Source: Bosea sp. 685
GTDB taxonomy: Bacteria > Pseudomonadota > Alphaproteobacteria > Rhizobiales > Beijerinckiaceae
DNA: 64,000 nucleotides
Direction of reading: 5' to 3'
NCBI RefSeq assembly: GCF_031884435.1
Contig: NZ_CP134779.1
Span: 1,178,001 to 1,242,000 of the forward strand
Every line of letters begins with the position of its first letter. The first letter of the stretch is position 1. Positions 36,065 through 44,287 of this stretch are shown here, piece after piece. The notes beneath the pieces are model-generated. The model was not told where the DNA came from. It did no database searches and saw only the letters and a program-made list of their open reading frames with translations. Both the position numbers and the translations under genes were made by a program.

Positions 36065-36733
36065 ATGATCGACTATCATTTCGACTGGTCCGTCATCGCG
36101 CGCAACGCCGACAAGCTGACCGACGCCCTGCTGCTCGGGCTCGGTCTTGCGGTCGTGTCGCTGCTGATCGGCAGCGTGATCGGCCTCCTGGCCGCCTATG
36201 CGCGCGTTTCGGGCAAGACCTGGCTTTCGGCCCCAGTCTGGGCCTATGTCGAGTTCATCCGCTGCACGCCGTTGCTGCTGTTGATCTTCTTCCTCTATTT
36301 CGGCCTGCCGGAGTTCGACATCACCTTTCTCGACAAGACGCAGAGCTTCGTGCTCTCGCTCTCGCTCTATGCCGGCGCTTATATGTGCGAGGTCTTCCGC
36401 GCGGGCCTGGCCTCGATACCCAAGCAATATGTCGAGGCTGCCAAGGCGATCGGCCTGCGTCCCTGGCAGCGCCAGGCCTATGTCATCCTGCCCGTGATGT
36501 TCCGCATCACCCTGCCGTCGATCGGCAACAACCTGATCTCGCTGTTCAAGGACACGTCGCTGGCGGCCGCGATCGCGGTACCGGAGCTGACCTTCACGGC
36601 GCGCCAGATCAACGCCAACACCTTCCGGGTCATGGAGGTCTGGCTGACCGCGAGCGCGCTCTATCTCGTCAGTGCCTATCTGATCGCCATGATGCTGCGG
36701 CTGCTTGAGCGCCGCTACGCATCGATCCGCTGA
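36065..36733 (+). CDS. Amino acid ABC transporter permease
   Basis: A 222-residue HisMQ-type permease: membrane helices from residue about 20 (LLLGLGLAVVSLLIGSVIGLL), the EFIRCTPLLLLIFFLYFGLP segment and the coupling loop QYVEAAKAIGLRPWQRQAYV. The ATG at 36065 (MIDYHFDW) was chosen. An in-frame ATG at 35987 would add 26 Arg-rich residues unlike the family. The ribosome site is weak at both. Confidence 0.9.
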   Translation: MIDYHFDWSVIARNADKLTDALLLGLGLAVVSLLIGSVIGLLAAYARVSGKTWLSAPVWAYVEFIRCTPLLLLIFFLYFGLPEFDITFLDKTQSFVLSLSLYAGAYMCEVFRAGLASIPKQYVEAAKAIGLRPWQRQAYVILPVMFRITLPSIGNNLISLFKDTSLAAAIAVPELTFTARQINANTFRVMEVWLTASALYLVSAYLIAMMLRLLERRYASIR

Positions 36734-36740
36734 GGTCGCC

Positions 36741-37418
36741 ATGGATTTTTCGATGACGCCCGGCACCTTCCTGTTCGAGGCTTGGCAGGCGCGGGCCTCA
36801 CTGCTCTCGGGGCTCGGTGTGACGATGCTGAGCTCGGCCCTGAGCATCGTCATGGCAACGGTCTGCGGGCTCGCGATGGGCGTGGCGCTGGCTTATGGCT
36901 GGTGGTGGCTGCGGCTGGTCGCACGGCTCTATGTCGACCTGATGCGCGGCATCCCGCTGCTGGTGCTGATCCTCTTCACCTATTACGGGCTGGCGCTGTT
37001 CGGCATCAACGTGCCGGCCTTCTGGGCCGGCGTCATCGCGCTCGGCGCTTTTGCCACCGCCCATGTCGCCGAGAATTTCCGCGGTGCGGTCCAGTCCGTG
37101 CCCGCCGGACAGATGGAGGCGGCCAAGGCGATCGGGCTGACCTTCGGCAAGCGGCTCAGCTATGTCATCCTGCCGCAGGCCGTGCGCCGCATGCTGCCGC
37201 CCTGGGTCAACACCGCGCTGGAGATCGTCAAGGGCACGACGCTGCTCTCGATCATCGGCGTGGTCGAGCTGCTGCTGTCGGCCCAGCAGGCGATGGCGCG
37301 CAATTACATGATCATCGATTTCTACCTGCTGACCGCGGCGCTCTATGTCGCGGTCAATTTCACGCTCGCCCAGCTCGGCGCATCGCTGGAGCGGCGGTTC
37401 TCCTATCTGCGCTATTGA
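36741..37418 (+). CDS. Amino acid ABC transporter permease
   Basis: A 225-residue HisMQ permease paired with the previous one. It shows MRGIPLLVLILFTYYGLALFG in the middle and the coupling loop GQMEAAKAIGLTFGKRLSYVILPQ. The start at 36741 follows GAGG by 5 bases and lies 7 bases after the previous stop. Confidence 0.92.
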   Translation: MDFSMTPGTFLFEAWQARASLLSGLGVTMLSSALSIVMATVCGLAMGVALAYGWWWLRLVARLYVDLMRGIPLLVLILFTYYGLALFGINVPAFWAGVIALGAFATAHVAENFRGAVQSVPAGQMEAAKAIGLTFGKRLSYVILPQAVRRMLPPWVNTALEIVKGTTLLSIIGVVELLLSAQQAMARNYMIIDFYLLTAALYVAVNFTLAQLGASLERRFSYLRY

Positions 37419-37432
37419 GGGAAGGGCCGCCG

Positions 37433-38218
37433 ATGATCGAGCCAGCGCTTCTGCAAGCCCGTGACGTGCGCAAGAGCTTCGGCCAGATCGAGGTGCTGAA
37501 GGGCATCGATCTCACCGTCAGCCAGGGGCAGGTGGTCTCGCTGATCGGCGCCTCGGGATCGGGCAAGACGACCTTCCTGCGCTGCATCAATCTGCTGGAA
37601 GAGCATGATGGCGGCGAGATCCTGCTCGATGGCGACCCGGTCGGCTACATCATGGCCGGTGAGCGCCGGAAGCGCCTGAGCGAAACCCGGATTTCGGCGC
37701 AGCGTGCCCGGCTCGGCATGGTTTTCCAGCAGTTCAATCTGTTTCCGCATCTGACGGCCGCCGACAATGTCATGCTCGGCCTGACCAAGGTGCAGGGCAA
37801 GAGCGATGCCGAGGCGCGCGACATCGCCCAGCATTGGCTCGGCCGCGTCGGACTGGCCGATCGCAGCGGGCACTATCCCTATCAGCTCTCCGGCGGCCAG
37901 CAACAGCGCGTCGCGATCGCGCGGGCCGTCGCCATGCAGCCACGGCTGCTGCTCTTCGACGAGGTGACCTCGGCGCTGGATCCCGAGCTGGTCGCCGAGG
38001 TCCTGAGCGTGATGCAGGGCCTGGCCGAGTCAGGGATGACGATGCTGCTGGTCAGCCACGAGATGATGTTCGTCCGCGACGTTTCCAACCACGTCGTCTT
38101 CCTCGATCAGGGCAGGGTCGCCGAGGCCGGGCCGCCGGCCGAGATCTTCGGCAATCCTCAGAACGACCGGCTCAAAAGCTTCCTCGGTCGCTTTCACGGG
38201 CTGTTTGGGCGGGGCTGA
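37433..38218 (+). CDS. Amino acid ABC transporter ATP-binding protein
   Basis: A 261-residue ATPase: Walker A GASGSGKT near residue 40, Q-loop FQQFNLFPH, signature SGGQQQR, Walker B LLLFDEVTSALDPE and the H-loop LVSHEM. DEVTSALDPE is typical of polar amino acid importers. GAAGGG lies 7 bases before the ATG at 37433. It completes the binding protein-permease-permease-ATPase set; expression as one operon is expected. Confidence 0.94.
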   Translation: MIEPALLQARDVRKSFGQIEVLKGIDLTVSQGQVVSLIGASGSGKTTFLRCINLLEEHDGGEILLDGDPVGYIMAGERRKRLSETRISAQRARLGMVFQQFNLFPHLTAADNVMLGLTKVQGKSDAEARDIAQHWLGRVGLADRSGHYPYQLSGGQQQRVAIARAVAMQPRLLLFDEVTSALDPELVAEVLSVMQGLAESGMTMLLVSHEMMFVRDVSNHVVFLDQGRVAEAGPPAEIFGNPQNDRLKSFLGRFHGLFGRG

Positions 38219-38250
38219 GCGGGACCTGAGTCGCTTGTCGTCGTCCATCC

Positions 38251-38341
38251 CCGTCATTGCGAGGAGCGAAGCGACGAAGCAATCCAGGAGGACGTCGAGC
38301 ACGCGGCTCTGGATTGCTTCGGCTCACGCTCGCAATGACGG
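38251..38341. repeat. Palindromic intergenic repeat (CCGTCATTGCGAG family)
   Basis: CCGTCATTGCGAG at 38251-38263 pairs with CTCGCAATGACGG at 38329-38341; inside, GAAGCAATCCAG pairs with CTGGATTGCTTC. This repeat type is widespread in alphaproteobacterial genomes between genes. It lies between converging genes and could act as a bidirectional transcript end. Confidence 0.8.
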
Positions 38342-38347
38342 TTGGCG

Positions 38348-40081
38348 CTAGTGAATCTCCGGTTCGGGGATCTTCGCCGTGCCTTCGAGATAGTCGAAAT
38401 CGCAGCCCTTGTCGGCCTGGCGGATATGGGCCGCCGACATCTTGCCGTAGCCGCGCGGATAGTCGCGGTTCGGCGGCGACCAGGTCGCAAGCCGAGCGGT
38501 GATCTCGGCATCGCTCAGATTGACGTTGATGCTGCGCGCCTCGACATCGACGCTGATGATGTCGCCGGTCCTGACCGCCGCGAGCGGCCCCTTGATATAG
38601 GCTTCGGGCGCAACATGAAGCACGCAGGCGCCGTAGCTCGTGCCGGACATGCGGGCGTCCGAAATGCGCAGCATGTCGCGTACGCCCTGCTTCAAGAGCT
38701 TGCGCGGGATCGGCATCATGCCCCATTCCGGCATGCCAGGGCCGCCGACGGGGCCGCAATTCTTCAAAACCATGACGTGGTCGGCCGTGACGTCGAGGCT
38801 CTCGTCATTCACTGCCTTCATCATCGCATCGTAATCCTCGAAGACCAGCGCCGGACCTGAATGCTTGAGCAGGCGGGGTTCGGCGGCGGAGGGTTTGATG
38901 ACGCAGCCATCGGGGGCGAGATTGCCCTTGAGCACGGCGAGCCCGTTGGCGGTCGAGACGGCGCGGTCGAGCGGGCGGATGACGTTATCGTCATAGATCT
39001 GGGCCAGCGCGATCGTCTCCGAGATCGGCTTGCCGGTCACCGTCATGGCATCGGTGTGGAGCTTGCTCTCAAGTTGCTTGAGCAGGGCCGGCAGCCCGCC
39101 GGCATAGAAGAAGTCCTCCATCAGGAATTCGCCGGAGGGGCGTAAGTTTGCGATCACCGGGACTGTCCGCGAGAAGGCATCGAAATCATCCGGCGTCAGC
39201 GACACGCCGGCGCGGCCGGCCATGGCGATCAGGTGGATGATGGCGTTGGTCGAGCCCGCCACCGCCATATGCACGGTCAATGCGTTCTCGAAGCTTTTCC
39301 GCGTCAGGATCCGGTCAGGCGTCAGATCCTCCCAGACCATCTCGACGATGCGCTTGCCCGACGCAGCTGCCATGCGCGGATGGGCTGCGTCGGCGGCGGG
39401 GATGGCTGAGGCGCCGGGCAGGGTCAGCCCCAGCACCTCGGCATGGCTCATCATCGTGGCAGCGGTGCCCATCACCATGCAGGTGCCATAGGAGCGGGCG
39501 ATGCCGCTCTCCATGTCCTTCCACTGGTCGTCGGTGATGTTGCCGGCTTCCTTCTCGGCCCAGTATTTCCAGACATCGGCGCCGGAGCCTAGCACCTTGC
39601 CGGCCCAGTTGCCGCGCAGCATCGGGCCTGCCGGGACGAAGATGAAGGGCAGGCCGGCGCTGCAAGCGCCCATGATCAGCGCCGGGGTGGATTTGTCGCA
39701 GCCGCCCAGCAGCACCGCGCCATCGAGCGGATGGGAGCGGATCGATTCCTCGGCCTCCATCGCCAGGAAGTTGCGGTAGAGCATGGTAGTGGGCTTCTGG
39801 TACTGCTCCGAGACCGACATCACCGGGATCTCGACGGGAAAGCCTCCGCTGGCCCAGACGGCGCGCTTCACGGCTTCGGCGCGGTCACGCAGATGGGTGT
39901 GGCAGGGGTTGATCTCGGACCAGGTGTTGAGGATGCCGATGACCGGCTTGCCCATGAACTCGTCATGGCCGAAGCCCATCTGCAGCGCCCGCGAGCGATG
40001 GCCGAAGGAGCGCAGGTCGCTGGCGCCGAACCAGCGCTTGCTGCGCAGGGTGTCGGGCGTCTTGCGGGGATGGGACGACAT
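38348..40081 (-). CDS. IlvD/Edd-family dehydratase, sugar-acid (L-arabinonate) type
   Basis: A 577-residue Fe-S dehydratase. C60 (NTWSEINPCHTH), C128 (LLGGCDKSTPA) and C201 (YGTCMVMGTA) are the cluster ligands. The N-terminal RWFGASDLRSFGHRSRALQMG is the hallmark of the L-arabinonate/pentonate branch and distinguishes it from dihydroxyacid dehydratase IlvD. It converts an aldonate to the 2-keto-3-deoxy acid. The start at 40081 has AAGGAA upstream. The neighbouring DapA-family gene probably acts on its product. Confidence 0.9.
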   Translation of the reverse strand: MSSHPRKTPDTLRSKRWFGASDLRSFGHRSRALQMGFGHDEFMGKPVIGILNTWSEINPCHTHLRDRAEAVKRAVWASGGFPVEIPVMSVSEQYQKPTTMLYRNFLAMEAEESIRSHPLDGAVLLGGCDKSTPALIMGACSAGLPFIFVPAGPMLRGNWAGKVLGSGADVWKYWAEKEAGNITDDQWKDMESGIARSYGTCMVMGTAATMMSHAEVLGLTLPGASAIPAADAAHPRMAAASGKRIVEMVWEDLTPDRILTRKSFENALTVHMAVAGSTNAIIHLIAMAGRAGVSLTPDDFDAFSRTVPVIANLRPSGEFLMEDFFYAGGLPALLKQLESKLHTDAMTVTGKPISETIALAQIYDDNVIRPLDRAVSTANGLAVLKGNLAPDGCVIKPSAAEPRLLKHSGPALVFEDYDAMMKAVNDESLDVTADHVMVLKNCGPVGGPGMPEWGMMPIPRKLLKQGVRDMLRISDARMSGTSYGACVLHVAPEAYIKGPLAAVRTGDIISVDVEARSINVNLSDAEITARLATWSPPNRDYPRGYGKMSAAHIRQADKGCDFDYLEGTAKIPEPEIH

Positions 40082-40125
40082 AGGCGTTTCCTTCGCGTGA
40101 TCTTTTTGTTTGTCGCAGGCATTCT

Positions 40126-40220
40126 CCGTCATGCTCGGGCTTGTCCCGAGCATCCACGTCTTGAACACAGGTCTTGACCAGCGAAGACGTGGATGGTCGC
40201 CACAAGGGCGACCATGACGG
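40126..40220. repeat. Palindromic intergenic repeat (CCGTCATGCTCGGGC family)
   Basis: CCGTCATG at 40126 and CATGACGG ending at 40220 bound a 95-base block with nested hairpins (GCTCGGGCTTGTCCCGAGC; AAGACGTGGATGG; GGTCGCC/GGCGACC). It lies between the dehydratase and lyase genes of the same strand. This family is common in Hyphomicrobiales. Confidence 0.8.
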
Positions 40221-40226
40221 GTGGCA

Positions 40227-41174
40227 CTACTCCGCGGCGGCCTTCGCTGCGCTCCAGCCGGAGACGATGGCGCGCAGTTCGGCCTTCTCCGCGGCGTTCA
40301 GTTCCGGCAGGCCGGGCAGGCGGACGGGGCCGACATTCGTGCCGAGCAGGCCGAGAGCTTCCTTGACCACGGTGACGTTGGCGCCGTTGCCGTATTTCGT
40401 GCGCAGAGTCTCGAAGCCGGCGATGGCGTCGACCTCGACGCGAGCGGCAGCGTAGTCGCCCTTCTCCAGCGCATGCCAGACGGCAAGCGAGCGCTCCGGC
40501 GCAACATTGATCAGGCCGGAGGTGAAGCCGCGGGCGCCCAATGCGTAGAAGGGCGCAGCCCAACCTTCTGCGAGGCCGCAGATCCAGTTGGCGCTGGTCC
40601 CTTGCGTCGCGCGCACGCATTCGGCCAGCAGCATCATGTTGTTGGAAGCGAATTTGACGCCGGCGACATTGGCATGGGTCGCGACGCGGACGAGGTCCTT
40701 CACGCCGATCGCATCCGAGCGGATATAGGCGACGACGGGCAGCGTCAGCGCCTCGGCGATCGCGATGATGTAGTCGGCCTGCGATTGCGGCGCGGCGAAG
40801 GGGTCGAGCGGGTGATGCACCATCACCGCGTCGCAGCCCGCGGTTGCGGCGAGCCTGCCAGTCGAGACGGCTTCGCGCAGCGAGCGGCCGATGCCGGCGG
40901 TCACCAGCGCCTTGCCGTTGGCGGCCTGTGCTGCGACGGCATGACTCTTCACGACCTCGTCGGTCGTCATCGGGTAGAACTCGCCGGTGTTGCCGGCCGA
41001 GACGATGTTGTGGATGCCGGCCGCCGCGATGCGCGCGACGATCTTGGCCGTCACCGCCCAATCGGCCTCGCCATCGGCGCCCCAGGCGGTGACATGTACG
41101 CCGGAGATGCCGCGCAAAGCCTTGCGCACTTTGTTTTCGTGTTTTTGGTTTGCGTGCTTTTGGTCATTCGTCAT
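40227..41174 (-). CDS. DapA/NanA-family lyase or dehydratase (2-keto-3-deoxy sugar acid)
   Basis: A 315-residue class I aldolase-fold protein. K174 in AGVKFASNN is the Schiff-base Lys; GNTGEFY (residues 61-67) holds the carboxylate-binding motif; PVVAYIR carries Y150. Next to a sugar-acid dehydratase it most likely works as 2-keto-3-deoxy-pentonate dehydratase or aldolase; dihydrodipicolinate synthase is unlikely in this context. The start at 41174 (GGAGGG upstream) overlaps the GntR stop by 11 bases, coupling it to the regulator. Confidence 0.87.
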   Translation of the reverse strand: MTNDQKHANQKHENKVRKALRGISGVHVTAWGADGEADWAVTAKIVARIAAAGIHNIVSAGNTGEFYPMTTDEVVKSHAVAAQAANGKALVTAGIGRSLREAVSTGRLAATAGCDAVMVHHPLDPFAAPQSQADYIIAIAEALTLPVVAYIRSDAIGVKDLVRVATHANVAGVKFASNNMMLLAECVRATQGTSANWICGLAEGWAAPFYALGARGFTSGLINVAPERSLAVWHALEKGDYAAARVEVDAIAGFETLRTKYGNGANVTVVKEALGLLGTNVGPVRLPGLPELNAAEKAELRAIVSGWSAAKAAAE

Positions 41175-41868
41175 AGGCCAGTCCCTCCGCATCCGCGCCG
41201 AACACCTGGTGCACATGGGCTTTCGCCGAGCGCACGATGTGGCGTCTCATCCTCGTCTCGGCGAGCGCCGGATCGCGTCCCGCCAGCGCCTCGAAAATCG
41301 ATTTGTGTTCTTCAAAACCCTGGGCGCGCTCGGTGGGCTCGGAGAGCAGCGCGATGCGCTGGGCGTGATCGTACATGCGCTGGCCGTCGAGCCGACGCTC
41401 GAGATAGGTGCAGCCCGAAATCCGGTGGATGGCGCCGTGATAGGCCTCGTTCAGGGTGACGAGGTCCTCGAGCGCGCTATGCGCCGTCGCATGCTCCATG
41501 TCGTCGATCAGGCGCGCCATCTCGGCGATGTCGGCATCGCTCAGCCGGTTGGCGGCGATATGAGCCATGACGCTTTCGAGCGCGGCGCGGCCAAGAGCCA
41601 TTTCCAGCGCCTGGCGGGCCGAGAACTCGACGAAGACGCCGCGCCGGGCTTCCGTCCGGACCAGCCCCTCGCTTTCCAGCTTGCGGATCGCGTCCTTTAC
41701 CGGGGTGGTGCTGACGCCGAGCATCTCGGCGAGCTGACGCTCGTTCAGGCGCTCGCCATTGCGGAAACGCCCGGCGACGATCGCGCGGCGCAAGCGCTCA
41801 TGCACATGCTCGCGCAAGGAGCGCAGCAGATGCGGGGCGACGGGCTCGATGGCGATCGATTGCGACAT
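41164..41868 (-). CDS. GntR-family transcriptional regulator (FCD domain), sugar-acid cluster
   Basis: A 234-residue FCD regulator. The wing helix is LNERQLAEMLGVSTTPVKDAIRKLESEGLV (residues about 40-69). The FCD domain has the metal-ligand pattern with D/H in LNEAYHGAIHRISG and FEEHKSIFEAL. Two ATG starts are possible, 41868 and 41883, because a 16-base stretch is duplicated there. It is the first gene of the minus operon with lyase and dehydratase, and divergent from the Bug gene. The palindrome at 41992-42005 is a candidate operator. Confidence 0.9.
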   Translation of the reverse strand: MSQSIAIEPVAPHLLRSLREHVHERLRRAIVAGRFRNGERLNERQLAEMLGVSTTPVKDAIRKLESEGLVRTEARRGVFVEFSARQALEMALGRAALESVMAHIAANRLSDADIAEMARLIDDMEHATAHSALEDLVTLNEAYHGAIHRISGCTYLERRLDGQRMYDHAQRIALLSEPTERAQGFEEHKSIFEALAGRDPALAETRMRRHIVRSAKAHVHQVFGADAEGLAYDE

Positions 41869-41871
41869 ACC

Positions 41872-41901
41872 GTTCCAAGACATGGCGGTTCCAAGACATG
41901 G
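41872..41901. repeat. Direct duplication at the GntR start
   Basis: GTTCCAAGACATGG occurs at 41872-41885 and again at 41888-41901, a 16-base period. It gives two copies of the same start context on the minus strand (GTCTTGGAAC before ATG). Confidence 0.8.
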
Positions 41902-41991
41902 TTTCACGGTCGGCAATTCCCCGACGGGGAGTTGACGCCGGCCAGGAGCCCATGGCGGCACCAAACATCACAAACCGCAAGTGCCGGCAAG

Positions 41992-42005
41992 TCTGAAATT
42001 TCAGA
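41992..42005. promoter_or_regulatory. Candidate operator palindrome TCTGAAATTTCAGA
   Basis: A perfect 14-base palindrome followed by TTTCAAAT, A/T-rich against its surroundings. It lies in the divergent promoter region of the GntR operon and the Bug gene at 42110. Binding by the GntR protein is inferred from position only. Confidence 0.5.
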
Positions 42006-42109
42006 TTTCAAATCCCGAATGCCGTGCTATGTCACCCTCAAGGCCGAGCCAAGGGCCGCACCGGCGCAACGAGCCGGGACTGGAAAACGCAATGGGAGGA
42101 TTGCCGACA

Positions 42110-43078
42110 ATGAGACTGACACGCAGGGCCATGATCGCCGCCGCTTGCCTGGCTGCCGCGCCAGCCGCGATGGCCCAGGGAGACTATCCCTCCAGGGTCG
42201 TGACGATCGTCGTGCCCTTCGCTGCGGGCGGCACCACCGACATCCTCGGACGCCTGCTGGCCGAACGGCTGGGCGCCCGGATGAACGGTCGCTTCATCGT
42301 GGAGAACCGGGCCGGAGCCGGCGGCAATACCGGCGTTGCCGCCGTCGCACGCTCGACGCCCGATGGCTATACGCTGACCATGGGCACGGTCTCGACCCAT
42401 GCGATCAATCCCGGCGTCTACGCCAAGATGCCTTATGACCACATCAAGGATTTCGCGCCGATCTCGCAGGTGGCGAGCGTGCCGAATATCCTGATGGTCA
42501 ATATCGACCTGCCGGCCAAGACGGTGCCGGAGCTGATCGCGCTGTTGAAGGCCAATCCCGGCAAATATTCGTTCGGCTCGTCGGGTGCCGGCACCTCGAC
42601 GCATATGGCGGCCGAATTGTTCAAGGTCGCGACCGGAACCGACATGGCCCATGTGCCTTATCGTTCCAGCGGGCAAGTGACGCAGGATCTGCTCTCGGGC
42701 CAGATCCAGGTCTCGTTCGACAACATCACCATCGCCTGGCCGCATGTCGAGGCCGGCAAGATCCGCGCGCTCGCCACCGCGACGCCGGAGCGGCTGGCTG
42801 TGGCCCCGGATCTGCCGGCGCTGGCCGAGTTCATCCCGGGCTATGCCGCGACCTCCTGGCACGGCTTCTTCGCGCCGTCGGGCGTGCCCAAGGAGATCGT
42901 CGCCAGGCTTTCCACCGAGGTGCAGGCGATTATGCGCGAGCCCGGCACGATCGAGCAGCTGAAGAAGCTCGGCGTCGATCCCGTCGGTTCGACGCAAGAA
43001 CAGTTCGCCGCCCATATCGCCGCCGAGACCAAGCGCTGGGGCGAGGTGGCGCAGAAGGCGAATGTGAAGATCGAATGA
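42110..43078 (+). CDS. Tripartite tricarboxylate transporter (Bug) binding protein
   Basis: A 322-residue protein. The leader LTRRAMIAAACLAAAPAAMAQ is Tat- or Sec-like, with cleavage after AMAQ near residue 23. Bug motifs YPSRVVTIVVPFAAGGTTDILGR, IVENRAGAGGNTG and FGSSGAGTSTHMAAELFK follow. GGGAGG lies 10 bases before the ATG at 42110; an ATG at 42092 is possible. It shares a promoter region with the sugar-acid regulator, so a sugar acid or its breakdown product may be the ligand. Confidence 0.92.
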   Translation: MRLTRRAMIAAACLAAAPAAMAQGDYPSRVVTIVVPFAAGGTTDILGRLLAERLGARMNGRFIVENRAGAGGNTGVAAVARSTPDGYTLTMGTVSTHAINPGVYAKMPYDHIKDFAPISQVASVPNILMVNIDLPAKTVPELIALLKANPGKYSFGSSGAGTSTHMAAELFKVATGTDMAHVPYRSSGQVTQDLLSGQIQVSFDNITIAWPHVEAGKIRALATATPERLAVAPDLPALAEFIPGYAATSWHGFFAPSGVPKEIVARLSTEVQAIMREPGTIEQLKKLGVDPVGSTQEQFAAHIAAETKRWGEVAQKANVKIE

Positions 43079-43115
43079 TCGAAGGGCCGATCATTCCGCC
43101 AGCGCGGCCGCCTGA

Positions 43116-43182
43116 CGTGGCGGTCTGTGCTTCCGGTGCTCACGTACTTGAGTACGCTCCGCTCCGGTTCTCGACCGCCACG
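43116..43182. repeat. Strong intergenic hairpin
   Basis: CGTGGCGGTC (43116-43125) pairs perfectly with GACCGCCACG (43173-43182); inside, GTACTTGAGTAC and GC-rich flanks form a second imperfect stem. It lies between the Bug and RraA-like genes and may be a terminator or a dispersed repeat. Confidence 0.6.
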
Positions 43183-43239
43183 CCATCCGTCTCACGCTGA
43201 CGAAATATTCGACCCTTCGCTGGAGCCCCGCTCAAGATC

Positions 43240-43953
43240 ATGACGACCCTCACTCCCGAAAACCGCACGAAGCTGAAGCGCGTCTCGACCGCCACGCTCA
43301 CCACCGCGCTGTTCAAGCGCGGCTTCCGCAATGTTTTCATCCAGGATGTCAGGCCGCTCGGCCTGAAGTCCGGCTCGATGGTCGGCGAGGCCTTCACGCT
43401 CCGCTATATCCCGGCGCGGGAGGATCTCGACCTGCTCTCGGCCTTCGAGGGCACACAGCATCCGCAGCGGCGCGCGGTCGAGGATTGCCCGCCCGGCCAT
43501 GTCATGGTGATCGACAGCCGCAAGGATCCGCGCGCGGCCTCGGCCGGCGGCATCCTGGTCTCGCGCCTGATGCAACGCGGCGTCGCCGGCGTCGTCACCG
43601 ATGGCGGCTTTCGCGACTCGCCGGAGATCGCCGCCATGGCGATCCCCGCCTATCACAATCGCCCGAGCGCACCGACCAACCTGATCCGCCACCATGCGCT
43701 CGACATCAACGCGCCGATCGCCTGCGGCGACGTCGCGGTCTATCCCGGCGACATCGTCGTCGGAGACGGCGAGGGCGTCTGCGTCATCCCCGCCCATCTC
43801 GCCAACGAGATCGCGCCGGAGGTCTATGAGCAGACGGCCTATGAGGATTTCGTCGCCGAGCGCGTGCGCGCCGGGCAGGGCATCTTCGGGCTTTATCCCG
43901 CCAATGCCGAGACCAAGGCAGAGTTCGCCGAATGGCGGCCGAGCTGGTCCTGA
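43240..43953 (+). CDS. RraA-like protein (HMG/CHA aldolase family)
   Basis: A 237-residue protein of the RraA / 4-hydroxy-4-methyl-2-oxoglutarate aldolase fold. The signatures GGILVSRLMQRGVAGVVTDG (residues about 103-122) and GGFRDSPE supply the Arg-Asp substrate and metal site. Relatives split pyruvate from 4-hydroxy-2-oxo acids or modulate RNase E. The sugar-acid neighbours favour the aldolase role. It is followed at once by a gluconolactonase remnant. Confidence 0.87.
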   Translation: MTTLTPENRTKLKRVSTATLTTALFKRGFRNVFIQDVRPLGLKSGSMVGEAFTLRYIPAREDLDLLSAFEGTQHPQRRAVEDCPPGHVMVIDSRKDPRAASAGGILVSRLMQRGVAGVVTDGGFRDSPEIAAMAIPAYHNRPSAPTNLIRHHALDINAPIACGDVAVYPGDIVVGDGEGVCVIPAHLANEIAPEVYEQTAYEDFVAERVRAGQGIFGLYPANAETKAEFAEWRPSWS

Positions 43954-44086
43954 CCGTTCGCGCTGCCCGCTGCTGACGCGGCGCTGCGCCAATCTGTGCT
44001 TCGGCGGTCCCAAGGGCAATTGTCTCTACATGGCGAACAGCCACTCGCTCCATGCGCTTTACGTCGAGGCTCACGGCGCGGTCTGA
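43954..44086 (+). pseudogene. 3' remnant of a gluconolactonase/SMP-30 gene
   Basis: Directly after the RraA-like stop the frame reads CANLCFGGPKGNCLYMANSH and then SLHALYVEAHGAV before TGA. This is the conserved C-terminal strand of SMP-30/gluconolactonase proteins (TNLCFGGPDxxxLFxTAxxSLYxL). Only about 35 residues remain, so the gene was deleted except for its 3' end. It is further evidence that this locus handled sugar acids. Confidence 0.65.
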
Positions 44087-44192
44087 GCCCTCGGGACCGA
44101 TGCGGTTGCGGTTCGCCGTCGCACCGGCCCTGGCATGCGGCGGGAAGGTGCGACACCAGGCTCGCCCTTGAGCTGAACGCCGACCGGTATCG

Positions 44193-44207
44193 TTAACCGC
44201 TGCTTGA
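44193..44207 (+). promoter_or_regulatory. Candidate CtrA box upstream of the chemoreceptor gene
   Basis: TTAA-CCGCTGC-TTGA matches the CtrA pattern TTAA-N7-TTAA at 7 of 8 defined bases. It lies 81 bases upstream of the proposed start. The similar sites before sciP, fliF and flhA support it, but alone it is weak. Confidence 0.35.
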
Positions 44208-44287
44208 TGCGTCTCTGCGAGGGTCGAATCCCCATCGATGCGCGCGGGGGAGGTACGGGCTATGACGATGCGCAAGGCCGTTCGGCC

